Assembly (NCBI GenBank): GCA_963787195.1
Contig: CAWBCI010000012.1
Span: 1-46,575 of the forward strand
Length of the DNA stretch: 46,575 bases
Reading direction: 5' to 3'
Origin: CAWBCI01 sp963787195
GTDB taxonomy: Bacteria; Bacteroidota; Bacteroidia; Bacteroidales; JAGOPY01
Below the pieces are notes generated by a model that was not told where the DNA came from, ran no database searches, and saw nothing but the letters and a program-made list of their open reading frames with translations. Of this stretch, positions 17,193 to 26,673 are shown piece after piece. Both the position numbers and the translations under genes were made by a program. Each line of letters opens with the position of its first letter. The stretch's first letter is position 1.

Positions 17193-18581
17193 TTAGAGGT
17201 TACTCAGATTATCGGCACTGATTTCGCTTGCTTTGGGCTTGATACTATTGCTTGAACCCAGTATCGTATTCATGGCTTCTTCAAACTGTTTTGTTACCAT
17301 ATCCAGGCGGATGTTCGTCTGGAACTTGTTCTTCTGGTCTTCATCTTCTATCTCTATTGATTTTTTCTCGGTTGCCATGTAATTGATAACTTCCTCCTCC
17401 TCACTTTTAATAGAGAAGTAATGCAAGCCGCTCTCCCCGTCCCAGTATTGGTAAAAGTATAGTTGAAAGTCGGCTTCGTTGGCCAGTGCATTATAATCCA
17501 GTAAAAAAGGAAATAAATTCACGGCTTTTTTTTCGTTCCGGAAGAAAACAGAATAAGTGAGTGCCGGAGCATCGTCATACTTGAGGATGCGCATGAGGTT
17601 TTTAGCTTCCCTTTTTTCAAGGATATTCAGGTCCTTGATATACATGGCGGCCGAATTGCGCGTCTCCTCATATTCTATCTTCCTCAGAGTTACCAGCTGA
17701 TAATTTGTCAATAATTTGAAACTCTTGAGGATGGCGGTGAGTGAAATCTCAGCGGTATGGCAATGTCCCAGTCCATAGGCTTCCGTTCCTATATCGATGG
17801 CCTCGATGCTCTCCAGGTCGGCGCAGGCCTTGTTAAAGGGGCTGTCGTCTTTGAGGAATTCGTTGATATCACCAAGATCTGCCTCATCGACAGGATAAGG
17901 GAGCTTATTGTCCCTGAAAATATCTATCAATGCCTGGAAAAGGCTGCGTAATTCGCCCAGCTTGAGCATCCTGTTTGCAGCGAAAAAATTCTTCAGTGCT
18001 TCCTTATCAGTATTTATTTTCGGGTTCTTACTTTTTTCATCCCAGAGTTTGGAAATAAAGAGGTAATTGATCAATTGCAGGGATATCCTGTAAGTGCTGA
18101 AGCAGTGGTTTATATACTGATCGACTTTGAATTCCATGCTCTTCTCCTTCTCGTTCCCGATAGAGAAAAGTCGCCGTAATTCCCAGCCTACCACCCAGAT
18201 AAAAGTATCGGCAAGGACCCCCTGGGCCTCATTGAGGTGCTGGCGCTGCCCCTCCCAGTTATCCTTATCATCGGGAGGCAATTTATTGAGGAATGCCGCC
18301 GGTTTTGCTTTGTCTTTTAGCAGGAGGATCAGTTCTTTGGTGAGCACGCCGTTAAACACCTTGCTACTTGTCACCACCCCGAAATTGGCTTCATTAATGT
18401 GTTCGATATTATATACCTTATTCTCGTAAGTAATATTGGACACATTCTTGCTCTTCAAAATTTCTTTAAGGTCGGCAAGCTGTTTATGGATGGTCTGAAT
18501 CTCACCGTTCACATTTAGGGTCATGCTGTCCTCGCCGACTTCCTGAATGGTGATATTCTCATTTCCTGTTGAATTTGCCAT
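17193..18581 (-). CDS. hypothetical 462-aa protein of the STAND cluster
   Basis: Not recognised as a named family. Residues ~28-48 look helical (IHKQLADLKEILKSK). Residues 55-67, KVYNIEHINEANF, closely resemble the last residues of the neighbouring DUF4062 protein (KIYNIDKIDTANF). The remainder is mostly helical with acidic patches and no visible catalytic motif. It starts 12 bp after the DUF4062 gene and ends 11 bp before the STAND gene. My inference is an adaptor linking the STAND switch to the DUF4062 effector through the shared motif. A hidden enzymatic domain cannot be excluded. Confidence 0.6.
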   Translation of the reverse strand: MANSTGNENITIQEVGEDSMTLNVNGEIQTIHKQLADLKEILKSKNVSNITYENKVYNIEHINEANFGVVTSSKVFNGVLTKELILLLKDKAKPAAFLNKLPPDDKDNWEGQRQHLNEAQGVLADTFIWVVGWELRRLFSIGNEKEKSMEFKVDQYINHCFSTYRISLQLINYLFISKLWDEKSKNPKINTDKEALKNFFAANRMLKLGELRSLFQALIDIFRDNKLPYPVDEADLGDINEFLKDDSPFNKACADLESIEAIDIGTEAYGLGHCHTAEISLTAILKSFKLLTNYQLVTLRKIEYEETRNSAAMYIKDLNILEKREAKNLMRILKYDDAPALTYSVFFRNEKKAVNLFPFLLDYNALANEADFQLYFYQYWDGESGLHYFSIKSEEEEVINYMATEKKSIEIEDEDQKNKFQTNIRLDMVTKQFEEAMNTILGSSNSIKPKASEISADNLSNL

Positions 18582-18593
18582 GCTTATCAGGTA

Positions 18594-19163
18594 TTATGAA
18601 AAGTTTGCGGTATCGATTTTGTCGATATTGTAAATCTTATCCGCGGTCTGGTTAATATTGGTATCGCCGGTATTTTTCTCCGGCCTTTTATTCTCGGTAA
18701 ATCCGTCTGCTTCCAGCCTGTCGAGTTCTTTATTGAACTGATTCCATAAATCGTTAAAGTCACTGAAATTTGCATAGAAATGCTTCAACTCCTTTAGTTT
18801 TTGTTTGAAAAGATTCAGGCTTTCGTCTATCGTTTCGCTTGTACTTTTGAAGTAAGTAAAAATGAAAGGCTTTTGAGTAGACTGGAATTGTCCAAAGGCA
18901 TTTTCAAATTCTTCGGCGGTATACCTGCCTACTTTGGAATATGCAAGGAAAACAAAGAGGTCGGCATCTTTCACATACTTATCATATTCGCTTTGGGATC
19001 CGGTCAGCGACATTCGTGCCGACATATCTTCCCAGATATCTAAGTGTAGGAAAGTGCCTTTATCAAACCAGTTTTTGCATTTACGGTAAATTTCAATCTC
19101 GAACTGTTCCCTCTCCGCTTTCAGTTCCTTGGAAGAAGCAAGGAAGATCTTAATTTTTTTCAT
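18594..19163 (-). CDS. DUF4062-domain protein with C-terminal interaction motif
   Basis: 189 aa. The N-terminal ~130 residues match DUF4062, a Rossmann-type TIR-like domain: IKIFLASSKELKAERE at the start, LHLDIWEDMS, YVKDADLFVFLAYSKVG, YTAEEFENAF and KPFIFTYFK. In animal NWD1 and TEP1 this domain precedes NACHT and WD40 domains; here the same set is split over separate genes. A disordered linker (ENKRPEKNTGDTNINQTAD) leads to KIYNIDKIDTANFS at residues 176-189, shared with the next protein. Probable effector or signalling component; catalytic activity is not established for the family. Confidence 0.8.
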   Translation of the reverse strand: MKKIKIFLASSKELKAEREQFEIEIYRKCKNWFDKGTFLHLDIWEDMSARMSLTGSQSEYDKYVKDADLFVFLAYSKVGRYTAEEFENAFGQFQSTQKPFIFTYFKSTSETIDESLNLFKQKLKELKHFYANFSDFNDLWNQFNKELDRLEADGFTENKRPEKNTGDTNINQTADKIYNIDKIDTANFS

Positions 19164-19296
19164 GGATTTTGAATTTAGAATGAAGAGATCAGGTAATCAT
19201 TATTTAATGTGATTTAAATGTTTGGGAAACAGCATTATAACTCATAAATTTATGAAATTATTAGGGCCAGAGAAAGCCTGAATCCACTTGTCCCGA

Positions 19297-19809
19297 TCAG
19301 TCCTCTGTTTCAGCGGATGGCCCTCCCGCATCATCTGCATGGTCCTTGGGTTTATCTCCCAGGTTCCGGTCTTCGCGGATCTTTTTGGCCGGTGGCCAGC
19401 CCTGGTGTTCCTTATCCAGTATCGCTTCTATCCTGGAAATAAAAAGGGCCTCTTTATCTACACCGGGAGCCCCGTAAGGTCCGACATTAAAATTGTAATA
19501 ATGGATTTCAGGTTTAAGCTGTTCCTGGGTAGCCCTGTAATTAGCCCATAATTCCTGGTACTGAAAGGTTTTCAGGCCGGTCGTCATAATGGCGACAAGT
19601 GCCGAAACTATGATCACCGGGACCTGGAAATCGATCTTCTCCCAATTCATTGCGGCCATAACCGGGGTCAGGGCCGAGAGGATTATCAGGATCCATTGAA
19701 AGCGCTTGTACTTTTTCTGGTTTTTGCGCGAAGCCCCCGAGTAATATTTTAATTGGTCATAATACCTTTTTTCAAGATATTCCTTAAAATTTTCTGAATC
19801 CATAATCAT
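19297..19809 (-). CDS. DUF4231 (SLATT-superfamily) two-transmembrane protein
   Basis: 170 aa. N-terminal helix with FKEYLEKRYYDQLKYYSGAS, two membrane spans (~38-55, FQWILIILSALTPVMAA; ~61-79, VPVIIVSALVAIMTTG), then the family's FQYQELWANYRATQEQLKPE and FNVGPYG, followed by FISRIEAILDKEHQGW and an acidic tail. SLATT proteins are predicted pore-forming effectors in bacterial conflict systems (established prediction for the superfamily). It is 133 bp upstream of the DUF4062 gene on the same strand and leads the STAND cluster, so it may be the membrane-damaging output. Confidence 0.82.
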   Translation of the reverse strand: MIMDSENFKEYLEKRYYDQLKYYSGASRKNQKKYKRFQWILIILSALTPVMAAMNWEKIDFQVPVIIVSALVAIMTTGLKTFQYQELWANYRATQEQLKPEIHYYNFNVGPYGAPGVDKEALFISRIEAILDKEHQGWPPAKKIREDRNLGDKPKDHADDAGGPSAETED

Positions 19810-20226
19810 TGATTTTGATTTGGTTAAAAAATCGCTTTAGAATCCTGGAATTTTCATCATCCCGGGGTCATCAGGTAATCCTGTGATATTGTTGATTTTG
19901 GCAAGTCTGCTTTTAAAACAGATGAAAAGGTGGATTGTTCAGTTTTCAGCTGAGCCAGGGATTGAGCTTCTGGGATCGTCCACAAAATAACTCAACAGGC
20001 AGAAAGCTGGAAAAATGTAAAAAAAATATCTGAAATAAAAAATATGCAGGAAAAGCATTTGTTTATATCTGCCTTTTACATATCTTTATCTATTAGCACG
20101 TTTGAGGATTAATTATTTCATAAAATCTTGAAATTATACTCTTCCCTATTTCTGCCTTAGCACTCCTTTACCTGAATTAATTTTTCCATCAATTTATTAG
20201 CCAGGTCTAACCAAAAAAACCAAAAC
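19810..20226. other. 417-bp intergenic region between divergent genes
   Basis: AT-rich DNA between the start of the DUF4231 gene (minus) and the secreted protein gene (plus). It should hold both promoters, but I see no exact TAnnTTTG with a -33 partner, no strong hairpin and no open frame worth reporting. Confidence 0.5.
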
Positions 20227-23220
20227 ATGAAAAATCTAATTGTATTGCTGGGACTGATGTTCTTGGTAACATTGTCTTATGGCCAAAATTCCGCAAAGCA
20301 GGATGAATTGAACAGGATCAGGGAATTCAAAGCCTCTCTGAACAGCAGGAATGTGAACCCTGTTGACAAAATTGCACTTTCTGATTATCAGCAAAGGGAT
20401 TTAGAGACCACTCTGGAATACGGCGAGCCGCCGGACTGGAACTGGGTGGATCATTTCGGTGGATCCGGACAGGATATTACCTGGGATATCACGCACGATA
20501 GTGAAGGAAATATTTTGATCTGCGGTTCATTTTCAGGGACGATGAGTATAGAAGATTCAAGTTTTACAAGCCAGGGCGACAGGGATGCCTTTGTTGCTAA
20601 ATTTCAGGCTGACGGAACACTCATGTGGATCAAACATTTTCCTACCTCATCGGGATTTAGCATTGAAGCAAACGGACTCTATGTCGACAACAGCGGGATA
20701 ATTTATTTTACAGGATACTACAGCGGGGAAAGCCAAATCGGGGAGTTCAGCCTTAACGATAATGATAGCTATGATATATTCTTTGGCTGGATGAATCCGG
20801 ACGGGAATGTGCTGATGGCAAAAAATGCGCCTGAGGCAGGAGCAGAAGCATCAGGTATTAAAATCCAAAAAGACAATGAAGGAAAAATCTATGTATTGGG
20901 AATCAACTCGTCGAAAGTCATGGTTTTTAACAAGAATACATTCATCCTTAAATACGATGCAAACGGCAACTATATCAATGTTTATTCTCCCGGCCAAAAC
21001 ATTTATGATATAAAAATTGCCGATAATCATATATATTATTCAGGAACAATTTTAAACTCTGGTTACATCGGTAATTTCTATTTTGAACTACATAATATTT
21101 ACAATGCTTTTGCAGCAAAATCCGACCTGGATTTCAATTTTGGCTGGGCTATTATGGCTGAACAAACCTCTTCTGGTTCTGGATATAGTTATTGCCAGGG
21201 TATGTACCTTACTCCACGAAATGAAATCGTTCTGGGCGCTTATTATCGGAAGAATACTATTTTGGGAGGATTTCAGGTCGGCGGTAATGAAACATTTGTC
21301 GCTAAATGTGATTCAAACGGTATGGTTAACTGGATGTCAAATCTTGGCAGCGATGATGATAATAATTCTATAAATACTATCTGTGGAAATGATAATTATT
21401 TTTACGTTGCTTACAATAACGGTGCATTATTTACTTCATCATCGAACAGCCCTTACCGGATTAGTCAGGTTAATACTTATACGGGTTCCATGATATCAAA
21501 TCAAAAAACTGATTATAAAACCCTTTGCATGGAACCTGACCCTTCCGGAAATAAAATAGATTTATCGACGGATATGGATCAACTGATTGGAATTTCACAA
21601 ATGAATCCATCTCTGACAACAATATGGACTAAAAAATTCGATGGAAATTCTGCATATGCTGATGTAATAGGTATGGTAAGTGACCATTTGGGAGACCTGT
21701 ACATATATGGATATGCCTCCAACAAGATGGATTATTTAGGGCAGGATATTAATAGAGGTTTATTTCTTGCCAAACAAAATTCGGCAGGAAATTTAATCTG
21801 GATCCGGGAATTTCCCGATGGATTTAACAAATCAGGCGTTGGCAATTATATTATTGCTGATACGATTAATTACAACATTTTCATTACCGGAAACTTTTAT
21901 GAGCCCTTAAGCATCTCAGGAGCCACTACCCTGATCCCCGGTAATAACGGAAGTACATTCATTATAAAATATGATTTACAGGGAACTTTCATCTGGGCTG
22001 AACAGATAGATTTCCCTGCGGATAATTTATGCCTCGCAAATGACAAACAAGGGAATATCATCATAAATGGGAATTACCTGGGCCAAATACTTATAGGAAA
22101 TACCTATTTGAATGACAATGGCAATGGTGAAATATTTATTGCGAAGTATGACAAAGATGGGAATTCCCTCTGGGCCATTCAAGCCGGGGGCGAAGGTGAT
22201 GATGATGCGGATTGGGCTGGTCTCACATCAGCAGACGCATCGGGAAACATATATTTTACCGCTGAGATTGACGGCAGCAACGTGTTAGTGAATGATTATC
22301 CATTAAGCCTCCAGGAAGGAGACGGAAATACTGTAATTGCAAAAATTAGTCCGGCAGGACAGGTTCTTTGGGCCAAAGTAAAGGCAGGAAGCACCATTGA
22401 ATATGGAGACTATCGCAGTTGGCCAACCGGCATACAAGCTAGTGATGATGGATATTGCTATATTAAGGGATGGTATGGGGATTCCACCTATTTTGACGAA
22501 CAACTCCTGATTAGTCCTTACAATTATTTTAGTTATTACATCGCCAAACTGGATGCCTCAGGAGATATTATCTGGATAAATCCAATAATTGAAACTCAGT
22601 ATGGATTTGACTATAACCAGTTTTCCATTGATCAAACAGGAAATGTATACCTGGGTGCACAAGTCCATCAGACTGTTTACTTTGGGAGTGATTTCACCTA
22701 TAACTGTTCAGGATATAGTGATCTGTTTCTAGCTAAATATACAAATACTGGTTTGCTTGACTGGGTAAAAACCATGGAAGGAACAACTACATCATTAAAT
22801 TACAAATTTGTAAGTGTCGCGGTTTTTAATGAGACTTGCCTGTATGCAGCCGGAACATTCAATAATTATCTGAAAATGAGTGGTGGGACAACATTAACTT
22901 CTACAAATCAACACGGCTTTGTGGCACAAATCGGGCAGGCTTCCTGGATCAATACCTATAGTAAAGATCGTGTTTATGATCTTTTTGATCTTTATCCAAA
23001 TCCAAGCAGTGGCAAATTCAAAATAGAACTAAAAGAAAATCCTGCACTGCCCGTGGATGTGACTATAACGGATATTGAAGGAAAAGCGGTCTATTCCTGC
23101 AGTATGATGATTATGGAAAAATCCAGACTCATTGAACTTGAGGATGTTTCACCCGGTATTTATCTTGTAAAGTGCTGTATTGGAGAGAAATTTGAGGCTC
23201 AAAAGTTGCTGATAAAATAG
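20227..23220 (+). CDS. secreted beta-propeller-repeat protein with T9SS sorting domain
   Basis: 997 aa, intact. Signal peptide at residues 1-19 (IVLLGLMFLVTLSYGQ). The body is a string of SBBP-like repeats with the pattern 'D..GN.y..G.f......' and '..D.F.AK....G...W......' (GNILICGSFSGTMSIEDSSF, DAFVAKFQADGTLMWIKHF, IFIAKYDKDGNSLWAIQAGG, DLFLAKYTNTGLLDWVKTM), consistent with one or two beta-propellers. The C-terminal ~75 residues are a type A T9SS sorting domain (LYPNPSSGKFKIEL, VTITDIEGKAVY, SPGIYLVKC, QKLLIK). It should be exported by T9SS and become surface-bound or released. It does not share the cohesin modules of the downstream cluster and is on the opposite strand. Ligand unknown. Confidence 0.85.
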   Translation: MKNLIVLLGLMFLVTLSYGQNSAKQDELNRIREFKASLNSRNVNPVDKIALSDYQQRDLETTLEYGEPPDWNWVDHFGGSGQDITWDITHDSEGNILICGSFSGTMSIEDSSFTSQGDRDAFVAKFQADGTLMWIKHFPTSSGFSIEANGLYVDNSGIIYFTGYYSGESQIGEFSLNDNDSYDIFFGWMNPDGNVLMAKNAPEAGAEASGIKIQKDNEGKIYVLGINSSKVMVFNKNTFILKYDANGNYINVYSPGQNIYDIKIADNHIYYSGTILNSGYIGNFYFELHNIYNAFAAKSDLDFNFGWAIMAEQTSSGSGYSYCQGMYLTPRNEIVLGAYYRKNTILGGFQVGGNETFVAKCDSNGMVNWMSNLGSDDDNNSINTICGNDNYFYVAYNNGALFTSSSNSPYRISQVNTYTGSMISNQKTDYKTLCMEPDPSGNKIDLSTDMDQLIGISQMNPSLTTIWTKKFDGNSAYADVIGMVSDHLGDLYIYGYASNKMDYLGQDINRGLFLAKQNSAGNLIWIREFPDGFNKSGVGNYIIADTINYNIFITGNFYEPLSISGATTLIPGNNGSTFIIKYDLQGTFIWAEQIDFPADNLCLANDKQGNIIINGNYLGQILIGNTYLNDNGNGEIFIAKYDKDGNSLWAIQAGGEGDDDADWAGLTSADASGNIYFTAEIDGSNVLVNDYPLSLQEGDGNTVIAKISPAGQVLWAKVKAGSTIEYGDYRSWPTGIQASDDGYCYIKGWYGDSTYFDEQLLISPYNYFSYYIAKLDASGDIIWINPIIETQYGFDYNQFSIDQTGNVYLGAQVHQTVYFGSDFTYNCSGYSDLFLAKYTNTGLLDWVKTMEGTTTSLNYKFVSVAVFNETCLYAAGTFNNYLKMSGGTTLTSTNQHGFVAQIGQASWINTYSKDRVYDLFDLYPNPSSGKFKIELKENPALPVDVTITDIEGKAVYSCSMMIMEKSRLIELEDVSPGIYLVKCCIGEKFEAQKLLIK

Positions 23221-23349
23221 GACAGATATGCACAGCCCTTCATCTTTTAACCGAGTAAAAATAAAGATGAGATAAATGGCCTGACTCCTATCACGGATTA
23301 TTTGCTTCCTTCACAATAATCAAACTTATTCCCCAAAAAATATGCTTGG

Positions 23350-23375
23350 CTTGTTTGCTATGAAAAGCAAACAAG
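23350..23375. terminator. hairpin, possible terminator after the secreted propeller gene
   Basis: Perfect 10-bp stem CTTGTTTGCT (23350-23359) and AGCAAACAAG (23366-23375) with a 6-nt loop, 130 bp after the stop. No immediate T run, so termination is only possible. Confidence 0.35.
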
Positions 23376-23492
23376 TCCCTTGTCATAATTCTTATAACAG
23401 GATGCATCCTTATACATATTAATTCATTATATTTGATCAAAGACTAAATTACCAGAAACGGTCAGCTGCCTGTTACAAATAACAAATAACAA

Positions 23493-23604
23493 AAATCAAC
23501 ATCGAAAATCGACCATCGAAAATCAAAAATCAAAATCGACAATCGAATATCAACATCGAACATCGACTTTCAGACATCGACAATCGACAATCGACAATCG
23601 ACAA
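23493..23604 (+). repeat. heptamer-type array, AATCGAC units with variants
   Basis: Degenerate 7-9-bp units (AATCGAC, CATCGAA, AATCAAA) become exact ACAATCG/AATCGAC heptamers in the last third (23579-23604). Confidence 0.7.
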
Positions 23605-23618
23605 TTAATTCCTCCACC

Positions 23619-24154
23619 ATGCTCCTCCTCCGCCCCACCAAAAAAGTCCTGAACATTGCCCGGATAGTTCCCGACAATGATGAAGAAGGCCTGTCAGATC
23701 CCGGAAAGCTGAATGAATGGTTTGTTGACCTTATAGGTCTTGGCAAGCCGGGAAAAAATGCTTTGCTATTCGTCCATAAAACGACCTACCTGTGCATCAT
23801 AGTTCCGGGGAAGTCGCTGGAAAAGGCCATACCCGTTTTCAGGGGCCGGCTCGAACGGATACTGCTGAAAATTAAGGTCCCCTTTGAAAAGATTGACGGG
23901 ATCATCGGTACTTTTGAGCCGGTGTTATCCGCAAGACCAACGACCGGAAAACGCTGGGTATCATGAATGTCAGGAAGGACGAGATCAATTTGCTATTCTC
24001 TCTAACATTTGATGCTGAAACATTTCAGGATTGGGAACAGCTGAATGAGAATTACCTCGGATATCCATTTAAACCACATGATAGAAAAGGCCACTCCTTC
24101 GCTGACCAGGAAGTTCTTAATGCCCTTGGATTGCCGGGAAAGCCAGGGATGTGA
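23619..24154 (+). CDS. DUF6933-family protein, copy 2 (one frameshift)
   Basis: Begins LLLRPTKKVLNIARI and continues NEWFVDLIGLGKPGKNALLF, TTYLCIIVPGKSLEKAIPVF, colinear with the protein at 13405. The first frame stops at 23966; the second (MNVRKDEINLLFSLTFDAE, from 23963 to 24154) continues the homology. Copy 1 reads SKTNDRKTLG at the join, which appears here (KTNDRKTLGIMN) when one base is restored near 23929-23932. Function unknown. Confidence 0.7.
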
Positions 24155-24294
24155 GCGTCTCATATCTCATCATCTCATCTTTGAATTACTTAAGGATTTT
24201 CTATTGGATTTAAGAAATTTGATAACTTTAGGAGCTTAAAACAGCATAATTAATCAGAGAATCATTTTGCTTTAACAATAACTCATTCTAAACC

Positions 24295-25089
24295 ATGGAA
24301 CGTAGCAAAATATCCATCCCCATAATGTCTGAAGTATTCGCTTCCGGGAAAAAGCCCGAATATCTTTTCTGGGTTGGCTCGGCCGGAGCTTTTGACGATC
24401 GTTATAAGAAAGTCAGCCGGGAGTTTGTAAAAATTCTCACATATTTAGGAGTGGATTATGCTGTCTTGGGCACTGAAGAGAGCGACAGCGGGGATGTGGC
24501 CCGCCGGGCGGGGAATGAGATGCTTTTCCAGATGCAGGCCCTGATGAATATAGAGCTTTTTAAGATGTATGAAGTGAAGAAGATCCTGACCTGCTGCCCT
24601 CATGATTATAATACATTCAAAAATGAATACCCTGATTTCGGGGGAAAATATGAAGTGGTCCATCATTCCCAGTTTCTGAGGGATATGATAGGGATGGGAA
24701 AGCTGAAGATCAGTTCGGAATTGTTCCGGAACAACAGGATCACTTTTCACGATCCCTGTTACCTGGGACGTGGTAACGGGGAATATGATGCCCCGAGAAA
24801 TGTTCTGAGTGCCATACCTTCGGAAAAGATAGAGATGAAACGCAGCAAGAGCTTCGCTTTATGTTGTGGCGCCGGCGGCGGACAGATGTTCAAGGAAGCC
24901 GAGAAGGGCGACAAGGAAGTATTTATCGAACGTATTGAAGATGTGATAGAATCCGGCGCCGACATAGTCGCCACCGCCTGCCCCTTCTGCATGGTGATGC
25001 TCACCGACGGCATCAAATACAAGAATAAGGAAGCCGAGATGAAGAACTACGATATAGCCGAGCTGGTGAGCTTAGCGCTGGGGCTGTAG
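24295..25089 (+). CDS. (Fe-S)-binding CCG-domain protein, HdrB/HdrD-C-like
   Basis: 264 aa. The C-terminal half has a full CCG domain: HDPCYLGRG (Cys ~155), ALCCGAGGGQMF (Cys ~191-192) and ATACPFCMVML (Cys ~229 and 232), which in heterodisulfide-reductase-type proteins binds a noncubane [4Fe-4S] cluster. The N-terminal half has LTCCPHDYNTFKNEYP, a second, reduced CCG motif. Such ~260-aa subunits usually pair with a 4Fe-4S dicluster membrane or flavoprotein partner for electron transfer; no partner is adjacent here, so it is an orphan. Metabolic in nature and unrelated to the flanking surface genes. Confidence 0.8.
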   Translation: MERSKISIPIMSEVFASGKKPEYLFWVGSAGAFDDRYKKVSREFVKILTYLGVDYAVLGTEESDSGDVARRAGNEMLFQMQALMNIELFKMYEVKKILTCCPHDYNTFKNEYPDFGGKYEVVHHSQFLRDMIGMGKLKISSELFRNNRITFHDPCYLGRGNGEYDAPRNVLSAIPSEKIEMKRSKSFALCCGAGGGQMFKEAEKGDKEVFIERIEDVIESGADIVATACPFCMVMLTDGIKYKNKEAEMKNYDIAELVSLALGL

Positions 25090-25090
25090 C

Positions 25091-25129
25091 CAGTCAGCAG
25101 TCAGCAGTCAGCAGTCAACAGTCAGCAGT
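25091..25129 (+). repeat. heptamer tandem repeat, AGTCAGC
   Basis: About five copies of AGTCAGC (one variant AGTCAAC) begin immediately after the Fe-S protein stop and lie between two converging genes. Confidence 0.8.
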
Positions 25130-25149
25130 AAATTTGCCAACAGTATCGA

Positions 25150-26630
25150 TCAGGGTTTGATCAAAATAACCGTTGCAGTTCCTTTAACAATAAGTGCGGT
25201 TCCCGGTTCGACTATCAACTCTCCCTCGACTTCCAGCACCGCTTCATGGAGCAGCACAATGTTTGCACAATCCACGGTTGTGATCAGGTTACCGGGAACA
25301 CGAGGATTAAAGTGGCCGGACTCAATAGTCGGGATAATAATATCTGCTGATGCATTCGGAACGAGGTGGTTTTCCCAGTTTGTTATCGTGTACCAATTTT
25401 TGGAAGTTTCACCTGTCCACCATCCCAACCTTCCTGCCCTGATATAATCTGTCTTTATTTCCGTAGCAGTACATAGCGGATTAGAAACTGTTAGCGTAAC
25501 TGTGTAAAGGCCCCCGTCGGTGAATTTCACCTCCGGGTTTTGAGAGTGTTCATCTGTACCATTGACAAAAGTCACCGTAGGCCTGTCAAAGCTCCACTCC
25601 CAGCTGGTGGCGCCTCCTGTGCACATATCAGTAAGATGGACAGTTGAATTCTTCATCGGAAGGAGGCTGTCGCAGGTGAAATCAGCCACCAGTATTATAT
25701 TTTCAGTAACAGAGCCGTTTAAAAAATAAGATCCAAAAGGTTCCTTGCCATAAGGAATCCCTTCGGGTGATGAATATTCATTAGCCTCCGGCGGGTCCGA
25801 TGGCCATATTAAGGGAGTAATTTCTCCTTCTTCCGGACCTATATAGCTGAATTCGAGCGTGAAAAGGACATCATTATCATCCAGGCTAATTCCCGGATCG
25901 CAGATATAACTCAAGAGGAAGACCCCTGGTGTAGCGCCATTTATCAAACTTCCGGCAATAGCGGGATTAAGTACCGTTCCCTGGTATTGCAGGATTGTTA
26001 GCATCATAATTCAATGTCAGTGAAATACCTCCCACATCATTAAAATTGGCAACACTAACAGGAACTGCAATATTAGATGCAGAACAGGCTGTCATTACCG
26101 GAGCAAATGTCAGGGGGCCCTCCAGCGGACCGCATGCGTATATATCAACCGTGACGCTTCCGTCAATAAAATAGCTTTCAAAAGGATCCTTATCATATGG
26201 AATCCCTTCCGGTGATGAATATTCGTTGGCTTCCGGCGGATTTGAAGGAAAGCTTATAGTGGAATAGGCTCCCCCCGGAGGACCAACATAGTTAAATTCC
26301 AGCGTGAACAGGACCTCATTATCATCCAGGCTAATTCCCGGATCGCAGATATAACTTAAGAGGAAGACTCCCGGATTACTTCCATTGATCAAACTGCCGG
26401 AGATGATCGGATTAAGTGTAAGCTCCCTGGTATTGGAGGACCCCGGCATCATAATTTAATGTGATCGAAATTCCTCCAACATCTTCAAAATCACTAATAG
26501 TAACCGGAACGCTGATTGTGCCTCCATTGCAATAAACTAAGGAAGATGCAGTAGTGATAGGCCCACCAGTCGCGAAAGATAATTTACTGATTATCATGCA
26601 CAGGATGAGAATGTGGCTAACTTTTTTCAT
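25150..26630 (-). CDS. secreted protein with two cohesin-like modules, PKD domain and C-terminal beta region (two frameshifts)
   Basis: Open pieces 26630-26412, 26452-25967 and 26007-25150 join after removing one T at ~26420 and one A at ~25995 (~492 aa). Signal peptide (HILILCMIISKLSFA). Module A (GTISVPVTISDFEDVGGISI, NPIISGSLINGSNPGVFLLS) and module B (NIAVPVSVANFNDVGGISL, NPAIAGSLINGATPGVFLLS) are near duplicates with a cohesin-like strand order. Each ends in NEYSSPEGIPY...SYF..GSV. Then a PKD domain (WEWSFDRPTVTFVNGT, NPEVKFTDGGLYTVTLTVSN) and a WWTGETSKNW...TNWENH domain also found in the 32395-34884 protein. No T9SS sorting domain is seen at the end (VKGTATVILIKP). Last gene of the cohesin cluster. 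Confidence 0.75.
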
Positions 26631-26673
26631 GCTTTTAGTTTTGGCTTGTGTTAGAATTTGACTTCTCTTTACT

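Larger units (their letters stand above)
23221..23618. other. 398-bp intergenic region
   Basis: No gene is seen. It holds a hairpin (23350-23375) and a heptamer-type repeat array (23493-23604) that ends 14 bp before the second DUF6933 gene. Confidence 0.55.

Noticed and set aside
17193..19163. Assigning the shared motif to RHIM or a named bacterial amyloid motif family
   Set aside because: The RHIM core (I/V-Q-I/V-G) is absent; only the placement is similar, so no family name is given.
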